Of a stretch of DNA of 64,000 bases, positions 43,745 to 56,444 are shown piece after piece. Location of the stretch: assembly GCF_016464385.1 (NCBI RefSeq), contig NZ_JADMLH010000004.1, forward strand, positions 62,001-126,000, given 5' to 3'. Origin of the DNA: Nucisporomicrobium flavum. GTDB lineage: Bacteria; Actinomycetota; Actinomycetes; Mycobacteriales; Micromonosporaceae. The notes under the pieces were generated by a model. The model saw only the letters and a program-made list of their open reading frames with translations. It did not search any database and was not told the origin of the DNA. The position numbers and the translations under genes were made by a program. Position 1 is the stretch's first letter; each line of letters opens with the position of its first letter.

Positions 43745-44467
43745 TCAGGTGAGGGCACGCAGATACCCCTGCGGATGTGCCAGGAAGCGCCGCCAGTGGC
43801 CGACGATCTCGAGCTCGTCCCAGGTGGTGCGGCGGATGCCGGCCGAACTCAGCTCCAGGATGGTCGCGCCGGGCAGGGCGGTCAGGATCGGGGAGTGGGT
43901 GGCGACCACGACCTGGGCACCGTCGGCCCGCAGCGCCTCGAGCCGCGCCAGCAGGCCCAGCGTCGACGTGAAGGACAGCGGCGCCTCGGGCTCGTCCATC
44001 AGGTAGAAGCCGTAGCCGTTGAACTTGCGGGCGAGCAGTTCGAGGAAGCCCTCGCCGTGGCTGCGGTCGTGCAGGTCGCCGTCCGGCGACCCGGGCAGGT
44101 TCTCCAGGTACGTGTACAGCCCGTGCATCGTCTCGGCGCGCAGGAAGTACGCGTTCGCGCGCCGTCCGGGCGTACGGACCACCTTGAGCGCCGCACCCAG
44201 CGGGGACTCGCTGGCCCGGCTGCTGTGCCGGGCGTTGCGCGACCCGCCCTCCGGGTTGAGCCCGTGCGCGGCGGCCAGCGCCTCGATCAGCGTGGACTTG
44301 CCGGAGCCGTTCTCGCCGACCAGGAACGTCACGCCGGCCGGGATGTTCAGCCCTTGCTCCAGGACGGCCGCCACCGCGGGGATCGTCGCCCACCAGGCGC
44401 CCCGGTCGACCTCGGCCGCCGGGTCGAGCTCGATCCGGCGGACGGGACGGTCGGGGCTACTCCTCAT
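43745..44467 (-). CDS. Small AAA/ABC-type ATPase
   Basis: 240 residues. Walker A FLVGENGSGKSTLIEALA, Walker B YLMDEPEAPLS and switch VVATHSPIL mark a stand-alone ABC-like AAA_21/AAA_15 ATPase of the predicted OLD/RecF-like cytosolic group. No membrane partner is linked. The start overlaps the end of the DUF6104 gene by 11 nt, so both are cotranscribed. Role unknown. Confidence 0.82.
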   Translation of the reverse strand: MRSSPDRPVRRIELDPAAEVDRGAWWATIPAVAAVLEQGLNIPAGVTFLVGENGSGKSTLIEALAAAHGLNPEGGSRNARHSSRASESPLGAALKVVRTPGRRANAYFLRAETMHGLYTYLENLPGSPDGDLHDRSHGEGFLELLARKFNGYGFYLMDEPEAPLSFTSTLGLLARLEALRADGAQVVVATHSPILTALPGATILELSSAGIRRTTWDELEIVGHWRRFLAHPQGYLRALT

Positions 44468-44636
44468 CGTCCTCGTCGGCGCGGGCCAGCCAGGTGGCGA
44501 ACCGCTCGATCGGGGTCTCGAACTCCGGGTTGACGTCGACGAACGTCCGCAGCTGCTCGGCGACCCACTCCAGCGTCACCGACTCCTCGCCACGCCGCGC
44601 GACCAGTTCCTCGATACCGCGATCGGTGAAGTACAT
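44457..44636 (-). CDS. DUF6104-like small acidic protein
   Basis: 59 residues: MYFTDRGIEELVARRGEE, then VTLEWVAEQLRTFVDVNPEFETP, then an acidic tail. It resembles an actinobacterial DUF6104 protein commonly found beside kgd. ATG 44636 lies 7 nt after TACTAT (complement of 44644-44649), so it is probably leaderless, with its promoter overlapping the end of kgd. Function unknown. Confidence 0.8.
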   Translation of the reverse strand: MYFTDRGIEELVARRGEESVTLEWVAEQLRTFVDVNPEFETPIERFATWLARADEDDEE

Positions 44637-44653
44637 GCGCTGAATAGTAAGCA

Positions 44654-44685
44654 GCAGCGCCCCGCCGCGAACGACGGGGCGCTGC
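44654..44685 (-). terminator. Terminator of kgd
   Basis: An 11-bp stem, GCAGCGCCCCG (44654-44664) with CGGGGCGCTGC (44675-44685), lies 14 nt past the kgd stop. Confidence 0.75.
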
Positions 44686-44699
44686 CGGAGAGATGCGGG

Positions 44700-48479
<3,780 letters not shown>

Positions 48480-48625
48480 GTTGTCAGCACGCGACGTTCG
48501 TCACAGGGACGAAGGACGAAGGATTCGGCGTCAAGGCTACGCCGTGACAATCGCGTAGCCATGCGCACGTCCGGACTGTGACCAACGGCTGAGGCGGGAG
48601 AGGGACATGGGCCCTGCCCGATACG

Positions 48626-49452
48626 TCAGGTGATGTCCCGTTTCTTCGTGAGCCAGGTGCCGAGCAGGCCGGCGACCGCCGCATAGCCCACCAGCACCAG
48701 CGCGCCGACCCAGCGGGGTGGGTTCCCGGGCAGCTCGGTGCCGGAGATCATGAGCTGGGAGGCGAGCGGCGGCACGAGCACCTGCAGCTTGCCGAACCAG
48801 TCGCCGATCCGCGGCGTGAGCAGCGCGAAGATCGTCGCGGCGCCCAGGTAGCCGATCACGTACACGGTGCTGAGCGTGATGGTCGCACCGAGCTGGCTGC
48901 GGATGAGCACGCCCGCGCCGACGCCCAGGACCGCCCACAGCGCGTACGCGAGCGCGTTGAGCCCGACGGCCCGCCACACCGCCGGCTCGCCGAGCTGCAC
49001 GCCGACGTCGAGCGCGTTGAGGATGAACGGCACGAGCACCAGGTTGAGCACCGTGGTGATCAGCCAGAAGACCAGCCCGAGGAGCACCGAGGCGACCAGC
49101 TTGGCCACGATCACCGACTCGCGGCGCGGCGTCACCAGGAACGTGGTGGTCGCGGTCTGGTGGAAGAACTCGTTGGTCACCACGATCGCGGCGAGCAGCA
49201 TGACCACCAGGACGCCGAAGAACTGCCCGCTGGTGTAGAGGTTGCTGGCGACGTTGACCGACTCGGAGGCCACCCGCACCTGCTCGGCCTGGTCGGCGTC
49301 GAGCCCGGCCTCGGCCGGGTCCAGGTTCAGCGTGGCGTTGGCGCTGACCCAGTTGACCAGCAGCGTCAGCGCCCACAGCGGCAGCGCGATGAGGCCGAAG
49401 ACCCACCACGTGCTGGTCGTACGGATCTTGAGCAGCTCGGCCCGGACCAGGT

Positions 49453-49456
<4 letters not shown>
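48626..49456 (-). CDS. ABC-2 type permease
   Basis: 276 residues, about six hydrophobic spans, beginning MNLVRAELLKIRTTSTWW, the usual N-terminus of ABC-2 permeases. The ATG lies inside the 3' end of the ATPase gene (4-nt overlap, ATGA), so they form one exporter. Substrate unknown; these pairs often confer resistance to peptides or drugs. Confidence 0.85.
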
Positions 49457-50370
<914 letters not shown>

Positions 50371-50414
50371 CGCTCACTCCTGTCCTTCGGTGGGGCCTCA
50401 ACCTACCTGTTCAG

Positions 50415-50460
50415 CGCCACCCGTGTGGCCCCGGCGCGCGCCGGGGCCACACGGGTGGCG
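50415..50460. repeat. 46-nt perfect palindrome in a divergent promoter region
   Basis: The 23-nt arms (50415-50437 and 50438-50460) are exact reverse complements with no spacer. It lies 45 nt upstream of the ABC ATPase start and 90 nt upstream of the acyltransferase start. Because the flanking genes diverge, it cannot be an ordinary terminator for either one. It may be a strong operator, a cruciform or an inserted hairpin. Confidence 0.9.
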
Positions 50461-50549
50461 GTGCAGGACACAAAGGCGTTCACCCACCGGACATCCGGGT
50501 TCACCCGCGACGCCACGCCGTCGGCAATCGCGAGCCTTACACAGTTCTC

Positions 50550-51314
50550 ATGACGGTATTGATGACCGCCGCCGCACCCACCGGGACCAGCGGCTACTCG
50601 CTCCTCATCGCCGACGACAGCTCCCAGGTCGCGGCCGCGCAACGTCTGCGCCACGACGTCTTCGCCGGCGAGCTCGGGGCCACCCTGCGCGGGGCCACGC
50701 CCGACGGGCGGGACGTGGACGAGTTCGACGACTTCTGCGACCACCTGATCGTCCGGGACGACACCACCGGCGACGTGGTCGGGACCTACCGCATGATGAC
50801 GCCCAAGGGCGCCGAGCGGGCCGGCCGGCGCTACGGCGACGGGGAGTTCAACCTCAGCGGCCTGCGCCCACTGCGGGACCAGCTGGTCGAGACCGGCCGC
50901 TCCTGCGTGCACCCGGACCACCGTACGGGCGCCGTGGTCAACCTCATGTGGGCCGGCATCGCCCGCTATCTGCACCTGAACAACCTGCGGTGGCTCGGCG
51001 GGTGCGCCTCCGTGTCGCTGGAGGACGGTGGGCACACCGCCGCCGGGGTGTGGGCCCGCGTGCAGAGCAAGCACATGTCGCCGCCCGCGCTGCGGGTGCA
51101 GCCGCGCCGCAACTGGCTCGCGGAGACCTCTCTGGTGGGCGACCCCCGCCTGCAGCCGCCGCCGCTGCTCAAGGGCTATCTGCGGCTCGGCAGCTGGGTG
51201 TGCGGGGAGCCCGCGTACGACGCCGATTTCCAGTGCGCCGACTTCTACGTGCTGTTTTCCATGGACCGGTTGGACCCCCGCTATCGGCGGCACTTCCTCG
51301 GAGCCACGCGATGA
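50550..51314 (+). CDS. OlsB-like GNAT N-acyltransferase (ornithine lipid type)
   Basis: 254 residues of the acyl-ACP-dependent acyltransferase family (RLRHDVFAGELGA, YRMMTPKGAERAG, EFNLSGLRPLRDQLVETGRSCVHPDHR), which makes 3-hydroxyacyl-ornithine in ornithine-lipid synthesis. The stop overlaps the start of a PlsC-type acyltransferase, the usual OlsB-OlsA pairing. ATG 50550 lies 6 nt after TACACA, so it may be leaderless. Confidence 0.8.
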   Translation: MTVLMTAAAPTGTSGYSLLIADDSSQVAAAQRLRHDVFAGELGATLRGATPDGRDVDEFDDFCDHLIVRDDTTGDVVGTYRMMTPKGAERAGRRYGDGEFNLSGLRPLRDQLVETGRSCVHPDHRTGAVVNLMWAGIARYLHLNNLRWLGGCASVSLEDGGHTAAGVWARVQSKHMSPPALRVQPRRNWLAETSLVGDPRLQPPPLLKGYLRLGSWVCGEPAYDADFQCADFYVLFSMDRLDPRYRRHFLGATR

Positions 51315-52078
51315 TCTGGCAGCCCGTGTCGGCGTGCGGTCCGCAGTGCCGGCCGGGTGGGGACGAAGCCGTGCACGGTTTGACGACGGTGTTGCGGTTG
51401 GTTACTGCTGCGGCCGTACTTATCGGCGGTTTGATGGTCGTGCCGTTCCTGCGCGGCGCCGCGGTGCGGACCGTTGCCCGCGCCCTGCTCGCGGTCCTGG
51501 GGGTGCGCCTGGTGTGGCGCGGTCGAGCGCCGCGGCCCGGCAGCCTGCTGGTGGCCAACCACGTCTCCTGGCTGGACGTGCTCGCGTTGCTGGCGGTGAC
51601 GCCGGTCCGGCTCGTCGCGAAGCGCGAGGTCGGCGCGTGGCCCGCGGTGGGCGCGATGGCGAAACGGTCCGGCGCGATCTTCGTCGACCGCAAGCGGCCG
51701 AAGAGCCTGCCCGCGACGGTTGCCGAGGTCACCGCGGCGCTGCGGGCCGGGCGGTCGGTCGCGGTCTTCCCGGAAGGTACGACGTTCTGCGGCGCGGAAC
51801 GGGGCCGCTTCCGCCCGGCGCTGTTCCAGGCGGCGGTGGACGCGGGCGCCACGGTCGTCCCCATCTCCATCCGGTACGCGTCCCCGTCGGCGTCCTTCAT
51901 CGGCGAGGACACCCTGTGGTCCTCGGTACGCCGCGTGGCCGGCTTGCGCGGACTGACCGTGACGCTCGTCGGCTCGCCGGGGCTGCGTCCGGAACCGGGC
52001 GCCGATCGGCGCTCGCTGGCGCGGGCGGCACAGGCGTCGGCCGGCCTGCGCGGCGCCACGTTCGGCCTCGCCGCTTAG
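51311..52078 (+). CDS. PlsC-type O-acyltransferase (OlsA-like)
   Basis: 255 residues with an N-terminal membrane stretch and the acyltransferase motifs NHVSWLD (HX4D), GAIFVDRKR, VFPEGTT and VVPISIRY. It would add the second acyl chain to lyso-ornithine lipid or act as a lysophosphatidate acyltransferase. The ATGA overlap with the OlsB-like gene makes a joint pathway likely. Confidence 0.85.
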   Translation: MIWQPVSACGPQCRPGGDEAVHGLTTVLRLVTAAAVLIGGLMVVPFLRGAAVRTVARALLAVLGVRLVWRGRAPRPGSLLVANHVSWLDVLALLAVTPVRLVAKREVGAWPAVGAMAKRSGAIFVDRKRPKSLPATVAEVTAALRAGRSVAVFPEGTTFCGAERGRFRPALFQAAVDAGATVVPISIRYASPSASFIGEDTLWSSVRRVAGLRGLTVTLVGSPGLRPEPGADRRSLARAAQASAGLRGATFGLAA

Positions 52079-52083
52079 GGCGC

Positions 52084-52101
52084 TCACAGAAAACTTTCAG
52101 G
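52084..52101 (+). promoter_or_regulatory. Conserved motif upstream of the response regulator gene
   Basis: TCACAGAAAACTTTCAGG (52084-52101) recurs with one change upstream of the HtrA gene at 54445-54462. It contains two TCA(C/-)AG-like half sites about one helical turn apart, the direct-repeat design of OmpR/MprA-family operators. Likely the binding site of the regulator encoded next. Confidence 0.65.
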
Positions 52102-52144
52102 TACTGTGCAGCGCAGGTGCAGTCACCTGCGTGAGGATGGGCCC

Positions 52145-52861
52145 ATGGCCGCTACTCAGACCCAGGGCAAGCAGAGCGAGGCGAAGCTCCTCGTCGTCGA
52201 GGACGACGCGAACATCCTCGAGCTGCTCTCCGCCAGCCTGCGCTTCGCCGGGTTCGACGTCAGCACCGCGACCAGCGGCAGCGCCGCCGTGAGCGCGGCC
52301 AAGAACGCCACGCCCGACCTCGTCGTCCTCGACGTCATGCTGCCGGACCTCGACGGGTTCGAGGTGATCCGGCTCATGCGCGAGGGCGGTGCGCGCACTC
52401 CCGTCGTCTTCCTGACCGCGCGTGACAGCACCGATGACAAGATCCGTGGCCTGACGCTGGGCGGCGACGACTACGTCACCAAGCCGTTCAGCCTCGAGGA
52501 GCTCACCGCGCGCATCCGTGCCGTCCTGCGCCGCACCAGCGCCGGCGACGACGAGCCGTCGCGGCTGGTCTTCGCCGACCTGGAGCTGGACGAGGAGACC
52601 CACGAGGTCTACCGCGCGGGGCAGCGGGTGCAGCTGTCGCCGACGGAGTTCAAGCTGCTGCGCTATCTGATGCTCAATGCCAACCGCGTGCTGTCCAAGG
52701 CGCAGATTCTCGACCATGTCTGGAAGTACGACTTCCGCGGCGACGACAACATCGTGGAGTCGTACATCTCCTATCTGCGGCGCAAGGTGGACAACGTGCA
52801 GCCGCGCCTGATCCACACGCTCCGCGGCGTCGGGTACGTCCTGCGCAAACCCGCGGTCTGA
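52145..52861 (+). CDS. mprA: OmpR-family response regulator (MprA-like)
   Basis: 238 residues: receiver domain with phosphoacceptor D63 in VVLDVMLPDLDG and KPF (switch Lys), then a winged helix (LSPTEFKLLRYLMLNANRVLSKAQILDHVW, YISYLRRKVD). ATG 52145 has GAGGA 7 nt upstream. Followed by its kinase and an HtrA protease, the order of mycobacterial mprA-mprB-pepD for envelope stress, which is why this symbol is offered. Confidence 0.85.
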   Translation: MAATQTQGKQSEAKLLVVEDDANILELLSASLRFAGFDVSTATSGSAAVSAAKNATPDLVVLDVMLPDLDGFEVIRLMREGGARTPVVFLTARDSTDDKIRGLTLGGDDYVTKPFSLEELTARIRAVLRRTSAGDDEPSRLVFADLELDEETHEVYRAGQRVQLSPTEFKLLRYLMLNANRVLSKAQILDHVWKYDFRGDDNIVESYISYLRRKVDNVQPRLIHTLRGVGYVLRKPAV

Positions 52862-52868
52862 GCCACCG

Positions 52869-54425
52869 GTGACCCTCACCGACCGGGTCCGCGGCCACGT
52901 CCCGCTGCAGACCGGGCTGCGCCGGGTGCCGTTGCGCACCAAGCTCGTCGCGTCCGTGCTCGCCCTCGTGTTCGCCGCGCTGACGCTGATCAGCGCCGCG
53001 AGCACGTACGCGCTGCACAAGTACATGATCGGGCGGCTGGACGCGCAGCTGCTCCGCTTCACCCAGATCATCAACGAGCTCGACTACAACGAGCGCGCGA
53101 TCCTGCCGGCCGACTACTACGTCAACCTCACCACGGTCGACGGCGTGGGCAACCCGGGCAACGAGAAGTACGACACCTCCCTGAAACCGTCCGAGCTGCC
53201 GCCCCTGGTGAAGGGCATCGGCCAGGTCACCAGGCACCTCAACAAGCCGTTCACGGTCGAATCGGCGGACGGCACCGTGCACTGGCGGATGCTGATCACC
53301 GACGAGGGCGGCTCGGTGCTGCACGTGGCGCAGCGGCTGGTCGGCATCGACGACGCGATCAGCCGGCTGATCTGGGTGGACACGCTGGTCGGCGCCGGGG
53401 TGCTGTTCGCGCTCGCGGCGATCGGGGCGGCCATCGTGCGGCAGAGCCTCATCCCGCTGGTGCAGATCGAGCGGACCGCGGCGGCCATCGCGGCCGGTGA
53501 CCTGACCCAGCGCGTACCCGATCCGGAGCCCGACGAGGGCGAGCCGCAGACCGAGCTGGGCCGGTTGTCCCGCGCGCTCAACGCGATGCTGGCCCAGATC
53601 GAGGCGGCGTTCACGGCCCGCGCGCTCTCCGAGACCGCGGCCCGGGCCGCGGAGTCGCAGGCCCGCGACGCCGCCGAGGCGGCTCGCGCGTCGGAAGCCC
53701 GGGCGGTGCGCTCCGAGGAGAAGATGCGGCAGTTCGTCGCGGACGCTTCGCACGAGTTGCGTACGCCGCTGACGTCCATCCGTGGCTTCGCCGAGCTCTA
53801 CCGCCAGGGCGCGGTGGCCAGCCCCGGTGACACCGCGAAGCTCGTCCGCCGCATCGAGGACGAGGCCTCCCGGATGGGGCTGCTCGTGGAGGACCTGCTG
53901 CTGCTGGCCCGGCTGGACCGGGAGCGGCCGATCGAGCTGGCGCCCGTGGAGCTGCCGGTGCTCGCCATGGACGCGGTCCAGGCGGCGCAGGCGACGGCGC
54001 CCGACCGGAAGATCACGCTGGAGATCCGCGACGTGCCGGAGAAGCTGGTCGCGTACGGCGACGACGCGCGGCTGCGGCAGGTCATCGGCAACCTCATGAC
54101 GAACGCGCTGGTGCACACGCCGCCGGACGCCTCGGTGATGCTGTCGCTGTCGGCCGAGGAGGGCAACCAGGCGGTCGTCGAGATCACCGACACCGGACCG
54201 GGGCTGTCACCGGATCAGAAGGAGCACGTGTTCGAGCGCTTCTACCGGGTGGACGAGGCACGGACCCGTCGTGCCGACCGGGACGCCACCGGCACCGGCC
54301 TCGGGCTGGCCATCGTGGCGGCGATCGTGCGGGCCCACCACGGCACCGTGGACGTCATCAGCGAGCCGGGCAAGGGGGCGACGTTCCGGGTCGCTCTGCC
54401 CGCTCTCGTGCCGGACGAATCCTGA
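52869..54425 (+). CDS. mprB: Envelope-stress sensor histidine kinase (MprB-like)
   Basis: 518 residues: N-terminal span, extracytoplasmic sensor (about 50-165), second span (LVGAGVLFALAAIGAAIV), HAMP, an Ala-rich coiled segment, dimerisation box DASHELRTPLTSIRGF with H295, and a HATPase with NLMTNALVHTP, DTGPGLSP and GTGLGLAIVAAIV. GTG 52869, 7 nt after the regulator stop. Confidence 0.88.
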   Translation: MTLTDRVRGHVPLQTGLRRVPLRTKLVASVLALVFAALTLISAASTYALHKYMIGRLDAQLLRFTQIINELDYNERAILPADYYVNLTTVDGVGNPGNEKYDTSLKPSELPPLVKGIGQVTRHLNKPFTVESADGTVHWRMLITDEGGSVLHVAQRLVGIDDAISRLIWVDTLVGAGVLFALAAIGAAIVRQSLIPLVQIERTAAAIAAGDLTQRVPDPEPDEGEPQTELGRLSRALNAMLAQIEAAFTARALSETAARAAESQARDAAEAARASEARAVRSEEKMRQFVADASHELRTPLTSIRGFAELYRQGAVASPGDTAKLVRRIEDEASRMGLLVEDLLLLARLDRERPIELAPVELPVLAMDAVQAAQATAPDRKITLEIRDVPEKLVAYGDDARLRQVIGNLMTNALVHTPPDASVMLSLSAEEGNQAVVEITDTGPGLSPDQKEHVFERFYRVDEARTRRADRDATGTGLGLAIVAAIVRAHHGTVDVISEPGKGATFRVALPALVPDES

Positions 54426-54444
54426 TCATCCCGGCATCCGCCAT

Positions 54445-54462
54445 TCACAGAAAACCTTCAGG
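54445..54462 (+). promoter_or_regulatory. Second copy of the MprA-like motif, upstream of htrA
   Basis: TCACAGAAAACCTTCAGG (54445-54462) differs at one position from the copy at 52084-52101. It lies 45 nt before the protease start, suggesting the response regulator controls both itself and the protease. Confidence 0.65.
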
Positions 54463-54506
54463 GCCAGCACAGGTCAGTCGGAGCGGTCGGGGGCAATGTT
54501 GACCGC

Positions 54507-56150
54507 ATGAACGAGCCCGAGACCAACCCGCAGCGGCACGAGGACTCCTCGCCCGAGGAGCAGTCGCACCGGTCCGCGGACGCCTCCCCCGCAGGCAGCA
54601 GCCCGGAGCGGGGAGAGTCCGACACCACGGCGCAGCAGCCCGTCGTGAGCGGCGGCTCCGCGCCGTGGCAGCCCGCCCAGCAGCAGCCGATCCAGCCGCC
54701 GCAGCCGCACCCCGGCCAGCCGCAGCACCAGCCCGGTCAGTGGCACGGCTCGCCGTGGCAGAGCGGTGGGCAGCCGCCGTACGGCCAGCAGCCCTACCCC
54801 GGCCAGCCGTTCCCGCCGCACCCCGGCCAGCACCCCGCCGCACCGCAGCCCGCATATGCAGGCGCCTACCAGGCTCAGCCCGGCCAGCCGCCGGTGCAGC
54901 AGCCGGGTCAGCCGCAGCTCGGTCAGCCGCCGCTGCCGCCCGGTCAGCCGCAGTACGGTCAGCCCGGCGCCGAGGGTCCCTGGACCGCCCAGCAGACCGC
55001 GGACGCGCCCATCTGGGCCACGCAGGTCGGCGGCGAGCCCCACCGCGATCCCGCGCGGGCCGGCCGCAGCCGCCGCATCCTGGTCACCGGCGCAGCCGCG
55101 CTGCTCATCGCGCTCGGCGCCGGCGGTGTGGGCGCCGCGACCGCCCTCGCCTTCGACGACGACGACAGCGCGAGCACCGTGCAGGCCAGCAACTCCGCGG
55201 TGACCCCGGTGGTCGACCGCTCGTCGCTCGCGCAGATCGTCGCCAAGGTCAAGGACAGCGTCGTCTCGATCAAGACGGAGACCGGCGAGGGCTCCGGCGT
55301 CGTCCTCGACACGCAGGGCTACATCGTCACGAACAACCACGTCGTCGCCACCGCGCAGGGCAGGACCGTCACGGTGATCTTCGCGAGCGGCAAGAAGGCG
55401 TCGGCCACGATCACCGGGACGGATCCGCGTACGGACCTCGCGGTGGTGAAGGTCAGCGGCGTCTCCGACCTGAAGCCGGCGAAGTTCGGCTCCAGCGCCA
55501 ACATGCAGGTGGGCGACACCGTGCTCGCGCTGGGCAGCCCGCTGGGCCTGGAGGGTTCGGTGACCGAGGGCATCATCAGCGCCAAGGACCGCACGATCCG
55601 GTCCGGCGGCGAGGACCAGCAGACCCCGCAGAACCCGTTCGGCGGCGGCCAGCAGCAGGAGCAGCCGTCCGCGACGACGTCGATGTCGGGCCTGCTGCAG
55701 ACCGATGCGCCGATCAACCCGGGCAACTCCGGCGGCGCGCTGGTCAACACCAACGGCGAGGTCATCGGCATCAACTCGGCCATCGCGACCTCGGGCTCGA
55801 GCTCCGGCAACATCGGCCTCGGCTTCGCCATCCCGAGCGACAAGGTCACCACGGTGTCCAAGGCGCTGATGAAGGGCGAGAAGGTCAGCCACCCGGCGCT
55901 CGGCGTCAGCGTCACCGAGGCCGAGGGCGGCGGCGCCGTGGTCAGCACGGTGAACCCGAACAGCGCGGCCGCCAAGGCCGGCATCGAGCAGGGCGACGTC
56001 ATCACCGCGGTGAACGGCAAGCCGGTCAACGACTCCGACGACCTCATCGCCGTCATCCAGAGCGGCAAGGTGGGCGACACGGTGTCGGTGAAGTTCACCC
56101 GCAACGGCCAGGAGCAGACGGTCAACGCCACGCTGACCGAGGCGTCCTGA
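54507..56150 (+). CDS. HtrA/DegP-like S1C serine protease (PepD-like)
   Basis: 547 residues: a long Gln/Pro/Gly-rich cytosolic N-terminus (about 1-180), one membrane span (ILVTGAAALLIALGAGGVGAA), an extracytoplasmic trypsin-like domain with H278 (NNHVV), D310 (RTDLAVV) and S408 (NPGNSGGALV), and a C-terminal PDZ (GDVITAVNGKPVNDSDDL). It degrades or chaperones misfolded exported proteins. Under likely control of the adjacent two-component system. Confidence 0.92.
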   Translation: MNEPETNPQRHEDSSPEEQSHRSADASPAGSSPERGESDTTAQQPVVSGGSAPWQPAQQQPIQPPQPHPGQPQHQPGQWHGSPWQSGGQPPYGQQPYPGQPFPPHPGQHPAAPQPAYAGAYQAQPGQPPVQQPGQPQLGQPPLPPGQPQYGQPGAEGPWTAQQTADAPIWATQVGGEPHRDPARAGRSRRILVTGAAALLIALGAGGVGAATALAFDDDDSASTVQASNSAVTPVVDRSSLAQIVAKVKDSVVSIKTETGEGSGVVLDTQGYIVTNNHVVATAQGRTVTVIFASGKKASATITGTDPRTDLAVVKVSGVSDLKPAKFGSSANMQVGDTVLALGSPLGLEGSVTEGIISAKDRTIRSGGEDQQTPQNPFGGGQQQEQPSATTSMSGLLQTDAPINPGNSGGALVNTNGEVIGINSAIATSGSSSGNIGLGFAIPSDKVTTVSKALMKGEKVSHPALGVSVTEAEGGGAVVSTVNPNSAAAKAGIEQGDVITAVNGKPVNDSDDLIAVIQSGKVGDTVSVKFTRNGQEQTVNATLTEAS

Positions 56151-56162
56151 CAGACCGCATCC

Positions 56163-56190
56163 GGCGCCGCCCGGGCCATCGGGCGGCGCC
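56163..56190 (+). terminator. Terminator of the htrA gene
   Basis: 11-bp stem (56163-56173 with 56180-56190), 6-nt loop, 12 nt past the stop. Confidence 0.75.
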
Positions 56191-56200
56191 ACCTCCCCCG

Positions 56201-56322
<122 letters not shown>

Positions 56323-56444
56323 ACCGCGCTTTTATGTCCCCTCCGCGAGCTATCTGCGGGCGTGTGGCAAATCGGGGGCTCGCGTTCGGCCCGGCACACC
56401 GCCTACTCTCCATTCGCCCATCGCGCCAGTGGAAGGCCGGCACC

